Source of the DNA: an uncultured Pelagibacteraceae bacterium
GTDB taxonomy: Bacteria > Pseudomonadota > Alphaproteobacteria > Pelagibacterales > Pelagibacteraceae
DNA: 64,000 nt
NCBI GenBank assembly: GCA_902515095.1
Contig: CABXTC010000004.1
Location: 1-64,000, forward strand
Direction of reading: 5' to 3'
Shown: in pieces, positions 40,882 to 49,289 of the stretch
Layout: every line of letters starts with the position of its first letter
Position numbering within the stretch: position 1 is the first letter of the stretch
Notes under the pieces: model-generated
Database searches by the model: none
What the model saw: only the letters and a program-made list of their open reading frames with translations
What the model was told of the DNA's origin: nothing
Program-made: the position numbers and the translations under genes

Positions 40882-41715
40882 TCAAATTTCTAATTTAAAA
40901 TCTATAGCTGGAGCGCTATGAGTAATACTTCCAATAGAAATTCTATCTACTCCAGTAGCAGCAACTGATTTGACAGTTTTTAGATTTATATTTCCTGAGG
41001 CTTCTGTTTCATAATATCTTTTAACAAGCTGCACACCCGTTCTGAGATTTTTAATACTCATATTATCAAACAAAACAGTATCAAATTTTAATCCAATAAT
41101 CTTTTTTAGCTGTTTTAAATTGTCCACCTCAACTGTAATTTTCTTTCCTCTTTTATTTCTTACAGCTAATGAAACCAATTCTCTTAAACTAGCACTAGCA
41201 ATATGATTATCTTTAATCAAAAATTCATCACTTAAATTAAATCTATGATTAGTACCACCTCCTAATTTCACTGCATATTTTTGAATAACTCTATAATTAG
41301 GTAAAGTTTTTCTGGTGCAACAAATTTTGCATTTTTTCCCAGCTAGTTTTACAAACTGATTTGTTTTTGTAGCTATACCAGAAATATGAGATAAAAAATT
41401 TAACGCTACTCTTTCCGCGATTAATATTGAATTAGCTTCACCTTTTATGATTGCTATTACAGAATTTTTTTTAACTGATGACCCATCTTTTTTTTTTAAT
41501 ATAAATTTAATTTTTTTATCAACCTGATTAAAAGAATATTTTGCAAATAGTAAACCTGCTACAACCGCTTTTTGATTAGAAATTATTTTTGCTTTAATAA
41601 TTTTATTATTTTTTAAGAGGTTGGACGTTATGTCTCCATAAGGATACAGGTCCTCAGTGAGAGCAAGTTTGACTCTGTCTTTGATAAAATTTTCTCTTAA
41701 TTTAATTTTTGACAC
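40882..41715 (-). CDS. nadC: Nicotinate-nucleotide pyrophosphorylase (QPRTase)
   Basis: 277-aa enzyme that makes nicotinate mononucleotide from quinolinate and PRPP. Motifs: EDLYPYGDITSNL near the N-terminus, ERVALNFLSHISGIAT, CCTRKTLPNYRVIQKYAVKL-type substrate block, HRFNLSDEFLIKDNHI, and VDRISIGSITHSAPAID. It follows nadA with 6 nt between them and is convergent with ppdK. nadB, usually the third member, is absent from this cluster. Confidence 0.96.
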   Translation of the reverse strand: MSKIKLRENFIKDRVKLALTEDLYPYGDITSNLLKNNKIIKAKIISNQKAVVAGLLFAKYSFNQVDKKIKFILKKKDGSSVKKNSVIAIIKGEANSILIAERVALNFLSHISGIATKTNQFVKLAGKKCKICCTRKTLPNYRVIQKYAVKLGGGTNHRFNLSDEFLIKDNHIASASLRELVSLAVRNKRGKKITVEVDNLKQLKKIIGLKFDTVLFDNMSIKNLRTGVQLVKRYYETEASGNINLKTVKSVAATGVDRISIGSITHSAPAIDFKLEI

Positions 41716-41721
41716 AAAGTA

Positions 41722-42711
41722 TTATCTACCGATAGCAACCATTTTTTCTACTGATAATCTAGCTTTATTAATTGTTTCTTGGTCCATGATAATTTCACCA
41801 GTTTCATTTTCTAAACAGTCTAGAATTTTGGGTAAAGTAATTTTCTTCATATGGGGACACATATTACATGGTCTTATAAATTCTACATTTGGATTTTCAA
41901 CTTGAATATTATCACTCATTGAACACTCAGTAACCATCATTACTTTTTTTGGCTGATTTTCTTTTACATAATTGATCATACCGGATGTTGAGCCTGCAAA
42001 GTCACTTGCTTTTATTACATCTGGTGGACACTCTGGATGAGCAATAATTTTGATCCCGGGATTATTTTTTCTTATATTAATAATTTCTTTTTCATTAAAT
42101 TGGTCATGTACAATACAAATTCCTTTCCATGAAATAATTTCAACATCTGTTTGAGAAGCAACATATTTTGCAAGATAATCATCAGGTAAAAAGATAACTT
42201 TTTTTACTCCAAGTGATTTGACAATTTTAACTGCATTTGCCGAGGTACAACAAACATCAGTTTCAGCCTTTACATCTGCTGAAGTATTTACATAAGAAAC
42301 AACTGGAACACCTGGATATTTTTCTTTCAATAATCTTACATCCTTACCTGTAATCGATGACGAAAGAGAACAACCAGCCTTCATATCAGGTAATAAAACT
42401 TTCTTATTTGGGCTCATCAATTTTGCAGTTTCAGCCATAAAATGTACTCCTGCCATCACAATAATATCTGCAGAAGTTTTTGAAGCTTCTACCGCAAGCG
42501 CCAAAGAGTCAGCAGAAAAATCTGCAATACCATGATATATTTCTGGTGTTTGATAATTGTGAGCAAGAATGACAGCGTTCTTTTCTTTTTTAAGTTGATT
42601 AATTTTGTGAACATATGGGGCATGTATTGACCATTCAATCTCAGGCATGACCTTTGAGATCTTTTGATAAATAGGATCGGTCGCTTTTTTTACTTCTTGA
42701 TTAAATTCCAT
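41722..42711 (-). CDS. nadA: Quinolinate synthase
   Basis: 329-aa [4Fe-4S] enzyme that condenses iminoaspartate with DHAP to quinolinate. Candidate cluster ligands lie in KAGCSLS, the AHPECPP block and the CNMCPHMK motif. The HNYQTPEIYH, ADFSADSLALA and GVHFMAETAK blocks are conserved. The iminoaspartate source (nadB or an aspartate dehydrogenase) must lie elsewhere in the genome. Confidence 0.96.
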   Translation of the reverse strand: MEFNQEVKKATDPIYQKISKVMPEIEWSIHAPYVHKINQLKKEKNAVILAHNYQTPEIYHGIADFSADSLALAVEASKTSADIIVMAGVHFMAETAKLMSPNKKVLLPDMKAGCSLSSSITGKDVRLLKEKYPGVPVVSYVNTSADVKAETDVCCTSANAVKIVKSLGVKKVIFLPDDYLAKYVASQTDVEIISWKGICIVHDQFNEKEIINIRKNNPGIKIIAHPECPPDVIKASDFAGSTSGMINYVKENQPKKVMMVTECSMSDNIQVENPNVEFIRPCNMCPHMKKITLPKILDCLENETGEIIMDQETINKARLSVEKMVAIGR

Positions 42712-42769
42712 ATATTAAAATTTATCAATTTGAAACCTACTTGTCATTGATTTAATGTGGGTCATATTT

Positions 42770-42855
42770 GCGGCCATGCTGAAATTGGTAGACAGGCACG
42801 GTTGAGGGCCGTGTGGACCTAGTCCATGAGAGTTCGATTCTCTCTGGCCGCACCA
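42770..42855 (+). tRNA. tRNA-Leu (anticodon GAG)
   Basis: An 86-nt class II tRNA with a seven-pair GCGGCCA/TGGCCGC acceptor stem, anticodon loop TTGAGGG giving GAG, a long variable arm and encoded CCA at 42853-42855. It lies between nadA and ygfZ, which are both on the opposite strand. Confidence 0.96.
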
Positions 42856-42860
42856 AAAAC

Positions 42861-43748
42861 TTAAATCTTTAGCCATTCAGGAATGAATATTTTGAAGGAT
42901 CCATTTTTACTTTTAAATAGGGAGTTTTTATCAAAATTTTCATTTAAATATTTTATTAATGCAAATGGATAATCTTCATTGATAAGAACTTTTCCAATTT
43001 CAACATCATTGCAGTATATTGTTTCATCTTCAGAAAGTTTCCCATCAATAATTTGAATTGGTAATAATCTTTTTGAAAGTTTGTTTTTTAATTTAATTCT
43101 AGCAGTATTTTCTTGTCCTACGTAGCATCCCTTTTTAAAGTCAATACCATTAAGTTCTTCAAAATTACACTCAATTCCAAATAATTTATTTTTTAACTTA
43201 TTTAAATTTTTTGGTACTATACCAAGTTTGTGACTATGGCTATGATAATTATCAATTTTATCATTTATTAAATTAAGTGTTTTTATAGATAAATAAAGTT
43301 TTTCTAAATTTATTATTAGTCTTGCACCTAAATTTTTATTTCTAGGATCTAATAAAATTGGATCTTCTCTGTATTTAAAAGTAAAACCCAGAATATCTTT
43401 TGAGTCTGCAATAGATAAATATTTTTCATATCCAAAACTAGCTACAACAAACTCATTACTTAAATCAAGAATTTCTACTTTTGTTCTGATTTTGTATAAA
43501 TTAAGTTGTTTAAATATTTCTCCAGACTGAGATTTTTCACAATCAATAAAGTAACCAGACTTATGTTTTACAACAATGAATTCATATAAAAATTTCCCCT
43601 GTGGAGTAAATAAAGAGGCAAAACAACTAGAACTGTCAGAGACCTTATTTATGTCATTACTAACTAGATTTTGAAGAAAATCTTTTGAATCTGGGCCGTT
43701 GATATAAAGTATGGCTCTATCTTCCAATATATAAAAACTATTATTCAT
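42861..43748 (-). CDS. ygfZ: Folate-binding protein YgfZ (CAF17/GcvT-like)
   Basis: 295-aa tetrahydrofolate-binding protein that helps assemble or repair Fe-S clusters. The signature KGCYVGQENTAR lies at about residue 210, and an N-terminal GcvT-like part has NGPDSKDFLQNLVSNDI. I start it at ATG 43748 (MNNSFYIL). An upstream in-frame ATG at 43811 would overlap the divergent dihydroorotase start and adds 21 residues unlike the family. Confidence 0.9.
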   Translation of the reverse strand: MNNSFYILEDRAILYINGPDSKDFLQNLVSNDINKVSDSSSCFASLFTPQGKFLYEFIVVKHKSGYFIDCEKSQSGEIFKQLNLYKIRTKVEILDLSNEFVVASFGYEKYLSIADSKDILGFTFKYREDPILLDPRNKNLGARLIINLEKLYLSIKTLNLINDKIDNYHSHSHKLGIVPKNLNKLKNKLFGIECNFEELNGIDFKKGCYVGQENTARIKLKNKLSKRLLPIQIIDGKLSEDETIYCNDVEIGKVLINEDYPFALIKYLNENFDKNSLFKSKNGSFKIFIPEWLKI

Positions 43749-43791
43749 ATTTGATTGATGCTTATTTTTAATATAATAGCTTTTATCAAAA

Positions 43792-45099
43792 ATGTTAGAT
43801 CTAATAATCAAAAATGGGCAATGTTATATTAATGGAAAGTTAGAGAACAAAGATATTGCTGTTAAAGACAGTAAAATATTAAAAATTGGTGAATTATCAG
43901 AAGAAGCAAAAGAAGTTTATGATGCACAAAACCAAATAGTCTTGCCTGGATGTATAGATACCCAAACACACTTTAGAGAACCTGGCTCAACAGATACAGA
44001 AGATCTTCATTCTGGAAGCAGAGCAGCTGTTGCTGGAGGTATTACAGCTGTATTTGAGATGCCAAACACAAATCCACCCACTTCAAACATAAAAGAATTT
44101 CAAAGAAAATTAGATCTTGCAAGAAATAGAATGTATTGTAATTACGCTTTCTATTTTGGCGCAACAGCAGAAAATGTTAATCAATTATCAGAGCTAAAAG
44201 ATTTAGAAGGATGTTGTGGTATCAAATTATTTGTTGGTTCATCAACAGGCACTCTATTAGTGGCTCTTGAAAAAGATATAGATAAAGTCTTTCAAAATTG
44301 CTCAAAAGTAGTCGCGGTTCATTCAGAGGATGAGGAAATTTTAAATATGAATAAAAAATTAATTAAAAATGGAGATGTTCATTCTCATCCTGTTTGGAGA
44401 AGTGAAGAGTGTGCTATTTCCTCAACTAGAAGAATTGTTAGAATTGCTAAAAAGTACAACAAGAAAGCTCATGTTCTTCATATAACAACAAAACAAGAAA
44501 TAGATTTCTTATCTCAACACAAAGGAAATATTACTTTTGAAATTACACCACAACATTTAACTATCTATGCACCTGATTGTTATGATAAACTTGGAACGTA
44601 TGCTCAAATGAATCCTCCGATAAGAGATAAATCTCATTACGATCGATTATGGTACGCGGTTAGAAATAATATAAATGATACAATCGGCTCAGACCACGCC
44701 CCACATTTAAAAGTAAACAAAGATAAAGAATATCCTAACTCTCCCTCTGGTATGCCTGGAGTTCAAACACTTATGCCCGTTATGTTGAATCATGTTAACG
44801 AAGGCAAACTATCTCTTACTCAATTAATTAGGTTGGTTTGTGAAAATCCAATTAAAATTTTTGGGATTAAAAATAAAGGATATATTAAAGAAGGGTTTGA
44901 TGCTGATTTTACAATAGTGGATATGAACAAAAAGATTATTATTAAAAATGAAAATATTGAGAGCAAATGTGGGTGGTCACCTTTTAATGGAGATGAATTC
45001 AAAGGAATACCAGTAGCTACAATTGTAAACGGAAAAATTAAAATGCAAAATGGTAAATTAATTGGTGAAGCTGAAGGCAAGCCAATGATCTTTGATTAA
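43792..45099 (+). CDS. pyrC: Dihydroorotase-like amidohydrolase
   Basis: 435-aa class I dihydroorotase family protein (pyrimidine ring closure). The beta-barrel metal site is altered: the usual D-x-H-x-H-x-R reads D56-T-Q58-T-H60-F-R62, so the first His ligand is Gln. The bridging-lysine region is CGIKLFVGS (K145). Later ligands lie in HSEDE, HVLHITT and GSDHAPH. From memory, a group of alphaproteobacterial dihydroorotases shares the D-T-Q motif, so this may be a normal variant. The reaction is therefore likely but not certain. It diverges from ygfZ over 43 bp. Confidence 0.82.
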   Translation: MLDLIIKNGQCYINGKLENKDIAVKDSKILKIGELSEEAKEVYDAQNQIVLPGCIDTQTHFREPGSTDTEDLHSGSRAAVAGGITAVFEMPNTNPPTSNIKEFQRKLDLARNRMYCNYAFYFGATAENVNQLSELKDLEGCCGIKLFVGSSTGTLLVALEKDIDKVFQNCSKVVAVHSEDEEILNMNKKLIKNGDVHSHPVWRSEECAISSTRRIVRIAKKYNKKAHVLHITTKQEIDFLSQHKGNITFEITPQHLTIYAPDCYDKLGTYAQMNPPIRDKSHYDRLWYAVRNNINDTIGSDHAPHLKVNKDKEYPNSPSGMPGVQTLMPVMLNHVNEGKLSLTQLIRLVCENPIKIFGIKNKGYIKEGFDADFTIVDMNKKIIIKNENIESKCGWSPFNGDEFKGIPVATIVNGKIKMQNGKLIGEAEGKPMIFD

Positions 45100-45104
45100 T
45101 AATT

Positions 45105-45917
45105 TTAAAATAAGATTTTAATCAAATAAGTAAGGTAATAATCAAAAAATTTGAAATGAAATTTATTTTTTCTTAAGAATAAATTTTTTACGTAAGAGTG
45201 ATACTCAAATCTTCTTATCCACCAATTAAGATTTTTTTTTTCATAATTCTTTATAGTATCACCATACTCATTTTGGGTATAGACAGTCAAAAATTTGTTT
45301 AAATTAAAATAATTTTTTTCAAAAAAATAAATATAAATAAAAGCCCTTGCATCAAAAAACATTCTTTCAAAACTATTGTTCGAAAATGAAATATTCTTCA
45401 ATAATTTCTTTAGAAAATTTCTTCTAAAAACCATTGTACTTGTAGGATTAAAATATGGCCAAGTATGAAATGTGAAGTATTTTTTTTTTAATTTTCTTCT
45501 AATTTTCATATTTTTATTTGGATAAAAATATATTGGATTATCTTGAAGAAAATTAAGATCCTTATTTTTTTTGAATAAACTGATAATGATTTCAATCTTA
45601 TTTTTTAAAAAATAATCATCACTATCAAGCAAAAAAATAATTTCTCCTTTTGACTTTAAAAATGATTTATTAATCGCATTAAGTTGATTGAGTGCCGGTG
45701 TTTTATTCTTTTTCTTTGAAAAAAAAATTTTTTTAACTTTTTTGTTTTTAATATTTTTAATAATTTTTTTTGAATCATCTGTAGAATTATCATCAAAAAT
45801 TATTATTTCTAAATTTTTATAGGTTTGATTTAAACAACTATTTACGCATTTTTTTAAAAATTTTTGATTATTGAAATTATTTATTAAAACAGTTGCTAAT
45901 ATATTTTTTTGAACCAT
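45105..45917 (-). CDS. Family 2 glycosyltransferase
   Basis: 270-aa GT-A fold enzyme. The N-terminus ATVLINNFNNQKFLKKCVNS, the nucleotide-sugar block IIIFDDNSTDDSKKI and the DxD-type FLLDSDDYF are visible. It overlaps the epimerase gene by 22 nt. Base composition is even more AT-rich than the surroundings and lysine/asparagine/phenylalanine are extreme. That pattern is common for fast-evolving surface-polysaccharide genes. The donor and acceptor sugars are unknown. Confidence 0.88.
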   Translation of the reverse strand: MVQKNILATVLINNFNNQKFLKKCVNSCLNQTYKNLEIIIFDDNSTDDSKKIIKNIKNKKVKKIFFSKKKNKTPALNQLNAINKSFLKSKGEIIFLLDSDDYFLKNKIEIIISLFKKNKDLNFLQDNPIYFYPNKNMKIRRKLKKKYFTFHTWPYFNPTSTMVFRRNFLKKLLKNISFSNNSFERMFFDARAFIYIYFFEKNYFNLNKFLTVYTQNEYGDTIKNYEKKNLNWWIRRFEYHSYVKNLFLRKNKFHFKFFDYYLTYLIKILF

Positions 45918-46840
45918 TTTGCGTTTGTCTGTAAAATTTTATTTAAACTATCATATTTGATTTTGTATTTAATTAATTTAAGAATATCATCTTTTGATTT
46001 ATAAATTTGGTTAATACTCTCTTTTTTATTTATTTGTTTTAAGCTAAAAAATGGTTTTTTATTAATTATTTTGGATAAACATTTTAAAACTTCAAAATTT
46101 GAGTATTCTTTATTATTTTGAATATTAAAAATATGATATTTTTTTTTAAATTTTTTTAAATTTTCAAGAACTTTTAAGTTGATGTTTGCAATATCTTGGA
46201 CGTGCATATAATTTCTAGAAGGATAAGTCTTTCTTCTATAATCATAATAAAGTATTATTTTTTTTCTTTTCATTAATTTTTTGTAAAATAAAGGAACAAT
46301 TCGACTTATAAAATTATTATTTTCACCAAGTTTTCCACTGGGATCAGAGCCAATAATATTTGGATATCTTAAAATGATTACTTTAAAATTTTTAGAAGAA
46401 ACTTTTTTTAAATATTTTTCAATTTTTAATTTGTACGTCGAATAGGGTGAAAGGTTTTTCTTAAATTTGTTTTTTTCAAATACTGATAATGAACTTGAGA
46501 ATATAAAGTGTCTAATATTTGTTTTTTTCACATTTTCAATAAATTTTATTTGTGATTTATAATTTTTAAAGTATTTTTGTTTTTTTTTTATACTTTCTCT
46601 TACACAAGTAAATGATGCCAAGTGAATTATTGTATCAATTTTATTTTTTTCAATAATCTTAGTTAATTTAGAATTTGAAATATCAATAATATTATTATGA
46701 GAGTATTTTTTTGCAAAAAAATTACCTCTTGATAGATTATCGATCACTAATGATTTTTTTCTTGTTTTTCTTAAGTATTTTTTTGCTGTGAATGAGCCTA
46801 TATAACCTAGCCCTCCGGTGATTAATAAATTTAATTTCAT
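45896..46840 (-). CDS. NAD-dependent sugar epimerase/dehydratase
   Basis: 314-aa extended short-chain dehydrogenase, GalE-like. The Rossmann motif GGLGYIGSFTAKK (residues 8-20), VIDNLSRGN, the active-site triad segments SSSLSVFE and YSTYKLKIEKYL (Tyr-x-x-x-Lys), and LRYPNIIGSDPSG are present. It probably alters a nucleotide sugar used by the neighbouring glycosyltransferase. Which epimer it makes cannot be read. Confidence 0.88.
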   Translation of the reverse strand: MKLNLLITGGLGYIGSFTAKKYLRKTRKKSLVIDNLSRGNFFAKKYSHNNIIDISNSKLTKIIEKNKIDTIIHLASFTCVRESIKKKQKYFKNYKSQIKFIENVKKTNIRHFIFSSSLSVFEKNKFKKNLSPYSTYKLKIEKYLKKVSSKNFKVIILRYPNIIGSDPSGKLGENNNFISRIVPLFYKKLMKRKKIILYYDYRRKTYPSRNYMHVQDIANINLKVLENLKKFKKKYHIFNIQNNKEYSNFEVLKCLSKIINKKPFFSLKQINKKESINQIYKSKDDILKLIKYKIKYDSLNKILQTNAKWFKKIY

Positions 46841-46850
46841 TATTCTTGTT

Positions 46851-47183
46851 TTATAAATTATTTATAGAAAATGTGTTGACCAGAATTACTCCAATTACTA
46901 TCAAGAATAACCCTAAAATAGATTGCCAAGCTAAAGTTTGTTTAAAAAAGATATAGCCTAGTATGGCAATTGTAAATATTCCCAGTCCACTCCAAGTTGC
47001 ATAAACGATTGCTATAGGTAATTTATTTACAACAAAAGTTAAAAGATAAAATGCAGTCAAATAGAATATGGCCAGGGCAAATGTGGGAATAAGTTTTGAG
47101 AAATTTTGTGATGATGGTAACAACATTGTGCCTGCAACCTCACAAAAAATTGCACCAACAAGAAATAAATAAGTCTTTATCAC
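46851..47183 (-). CDS. Small multidrug resistance (SMR) family transporter
   Basis: 110-aa four-helix membrane protein of the EmrE/SugE type. The essential membrane-embedded glutamate is E15 in AIFCEVAG, and AIVYATWSGLGI is the second signature. SMR dimers exchange protons for lipophilic cations or guanidinium. The substrate is open. Its start shares one base with the prpE stop. Confidence 0.92.
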   Translation of the reverse strand: MIKTYLFLVGAIFCEVAGTMLLPSSQNFSKLIPTFALAIFYLTAFYLLTFVVNKLPIAIVYATWSGLGIFTIAILGYIFFKQTLAWQSILGLFLIVIGVILVNTFSINNL

Positions 47184-49078
47184 TACTTGAGAATATTATT
47201 ATTTATTAGATCGGTTTTTATTTCATCTAAAATTACTGGATCATCAATAGTAGGAGGCATTTTGTACTCTTCTTTATCAGCTATTTTTCTTATTGTACCT
47301 CTTAAAATTTTACCAGACCTAGTCTTTGGAAGCCTTTTGATTACTATTGCAACTTTAAATGCTGCAACTGGACCAATTTTTTCTCTGACCATTTGAATAC
47401 ATTCTTTTGAAATATCATCATGACTTTTGCTAACACCTGCTTTTAAAACGACTAAACCTATAGGCAGTTGTCCTTTAAGTTTGTCTGCAATTCCAAGAAC
47501 CGCACATTCTGCTACTGATTGATGCTCAGATAAAACTTCTTCAATAGCACCTGTAGACAGTCTATGTCCCGCTACATTTATTATGTCATCAGTTCTAGAC
47601 ATTATCCAAATATATCCATCTTCATCAATATGACCTGCATCATATGTTTGATAAAATCCCTCATAATTTGACATATAATTTTCTTTATATCTTTGATCAG
47701 CATTCCAAAGAGTAGGAAAAGTTCCTGGGGGCAAAGGTAGCTTAACAACAATATCTCCCATTTCATTTGGCTTAGCTAAAGTTTGATCTGATTTTATAAT
47801 TTTTACATCATAGCCTGGCACAGCTTTACATGCAGAACCATATTTTGTTTTCATCATTTCAATTCCAGTACAATTTGAACTAATTGCCCAACTCGTTTCA
47901 GTTTGCCACCAATGGTCAATTACTGGAACCTTTAATAGATTCTCAGCCCACTTTATTGTATCAGGGTCTGCTCTTTCACCTGCCAGAAAGAGACTCTTAA
48001 ATTTACTTAAGTCATATTTGGAAAAAAATTTACCTTCTGGGTCTTCCTTTTTAATTGCTCTAAAAGCTGTTGGTGCTGTAAATAGAGATTTAACTTTATA
48101 ATCTGAAATAATTTTCCAAAATGCTCCTGCATCTGGAGTTCCAACAGGTTTGCCCTCAAAAAGAATAGTAGTGCATCCTTTAAACAAAGGGGCGTACACA
48201 ATGTAAGAATGTCCAACTATCCAACCTATATCACTTGCTGACCACCAAATATTTCCCTCATCAATGTTGTAAATATTTTTCATTGTCCATTTTAATGCAA
48301 CTATATGACCACCAATATCTCTGACGATCCCTTTTGGAGTACCAGTTGTTCCTGATGTGTAAAGTATATAGGCTAATTCGTTTGAATTCATTTCAGTACA
48401 GTCAGTTTCTTTTGCATTTGAAAGAGCTTCATCCCAACTGATTTCATCAGGTTCTTTCAGATTTACTTCGTGACCGCTCCTCTGAAATAAAATCATTTTT
48501 TGAATTTTATGATTTGCTTGTTTAACTGCTTCATCTACTAAAGGCTTATACTCAACAGTTCTTCCGGGCTCAAAACCACATGATGCAGTTATTAAAATTT
48601 TTGCTTTACTATCATCAATCCTACTAGCAAGCTCATTTGATGCAAATCCACCGAATACTACTGAGTGTATCGCACCTATTCTTGCACATGCAAGCATTGC
48701 TATAACAGCCTCAGGTATCATTGGCATGTAAATAATCACCCTGTCACCTTTATTTACCCCTTGATTAACTAAAGCTCCGGCAAATTTAGAAACTTTCATC
48801 CTCAATTCTTCATATGTAAATTTATCTTTGTTACCAGTTATTGGACTGTCATAGATTAGTGCAGTTCTTTTACCATTTCCTTGATCGATATGGATATCAA
48901 GAGCATTGTAACAAGTATTTGTAACTCCATCCTCAAACCATTTATAAAAAGGAGGGTTTGATTTGTTTAAAATTTTTGTTGGTTTTTTGAACCAAAAAAT
49001 ATCCTCAGATGCTTCTTTCCAAAAATTTTCCGGATTATTGATTGATTTTTCGTAAATTTCGCGAAATTTATCTGACAT
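47183..49078 (-). CDS. prpE: Propionyl-CoA synthetase
   Basis: 631-aa AMP-forming acyl-CoA ligase. The P-loop YILYTSGTTGTPKGIVRD, the acyl-binding VPVIDHWWQTETSW and the C-terminal catalytic lysine in KTRSGKILRG are intact. CGFEPGRTVEYKPL is closer to PrpE than to acetyl-CoA synthetase. It activates propionate (and likely acetate), relevant to DMSP-derived carbon in marine bacteria (inference). It diverges from proteorhodopsin over 211 bp. Confidence 0.9.
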   Translation of the reverse strand: MSDKFREIYEKSINNPENFWKEASEDIFWFKKPTKILNKSNPPFYKWFEDGVTNTCYNALDIHIDQGNGKRTALIYDSPITGNKDKFTYEELRMKVSKFAGALVNQGVNKGDRVIIYMPMIPEAVIAMLACARIGAIHSVVFGGFASNELASRIDDSKAKILITASCGFEPGRTVEYKPLVDEAVKQANHKIQKMILFQRSGHEVNLKEPDEISWDEALSNAKETDCTEMNSNELAYILYTSGTTGTPKGIVRDIGGHIVALKWTMKNIYNIDEGNIWWSASDIGWIVGHSYIVYAPLFKGCTTILFEGKPVGTPDAGAFWKIISDYKVKSLFTAPTAFRAIKKEDPEGKFFSKYDLSKFKSLFLAGERADPDTIKWAENLLKVPVIDHWWQTETSWAISSNCTGIEMMKTKYGSACKAVPGYDVKIIKSDQTLAKPNEMGDIVVKLPLPPGTFPTLWNADQRYKENYMSNYEGFYQTYDAGHIDEDGYIWIMSRTDDIINVAGHRLSTGAIEEVLSEHQSVAECAVLGIADKLKGQLPIGLVVLKAGVSKSHDDISKECIQMVREKIGPVAAFKVAIVIKRLPKTRSGKILRGTIRKIADKEEYKMPPTIDDPVILDEIKTDLINNNILK

Positions 49079-49126
49079 ATTTATTTTGATTCGTTAGTTA
49101 ATTTATTGTGGTTTTTAAATCACAAA

Positions 49127-49156
49127 TTGTATTTAATTTTAAAAAATGAGTAAAAT
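49127..49156 (+). promoter_or_regulatory. Candidate promoter upstream of proteorhodopsin
   Basis: TTGTAT (49127-49132) and TAAAAT (49151-49156) are 18 nt apart. A TTGTG/CACAA dyad (49106-49110 and 49121-49125) lies just upstream. Use of this site would give a leader of about 125 nt that includes the structured element at 49218-49262. The match is weak. The rest of the 211-bp intergenic region shows nothing else clear. Confidence 0.35.
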
Positions 49157-49217
49157 CAATGTAAATTAATGATAATTATGTCTTCTATTAAGTGTTTTTA
49201 TTTGGTATTTAACCACA

Positions 49218-49262
49218 ACTTTGGCTTAGGGAAGCCTAAGCATAGTTTATATAAACTAAAGT
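49218..49262 (+). promoter_or_regulatory. Structured leader element in front of proteorhodopsin
   Basis: Three helices can form a compact three-way junction. P1 is ACTTT (49218-49222) with AAAGT (49258-49262). P2 is a 7-bp stem (49224-49230 with 49235-49241) with a GAAG loop. P3 comes from a perfect 16-bp palindrome TAGTTTATATAAACTA (49243-49258). AACTAAAG occurs twice, at 49254-49261 and 49270-49277; the second copy abuts the Shine-Dalgarno, so P1 and P3 have alternative partners there. The helices are seen; a regulatory role is inference. Confidence 0.55.
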
Positions 49263-49289
49263 AAAAACTAACTAAAGAGGGAGTTTTTT

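Noticed and set aside
43749-43811. Longer YgfZ start at 43811.
   Set aside because: It overlaps the first codons of the divergent dihydroorotase, and the added residues do not resemble the family.
49079-49217. A known riboswitch (glycine, SAM-II, SAM-V, TPP) upstream of proteorhodopsin or prpE.
   Set aside because: I could not fit the conserved core of any of these classes; the only clear structure is the element at 49218-49262.
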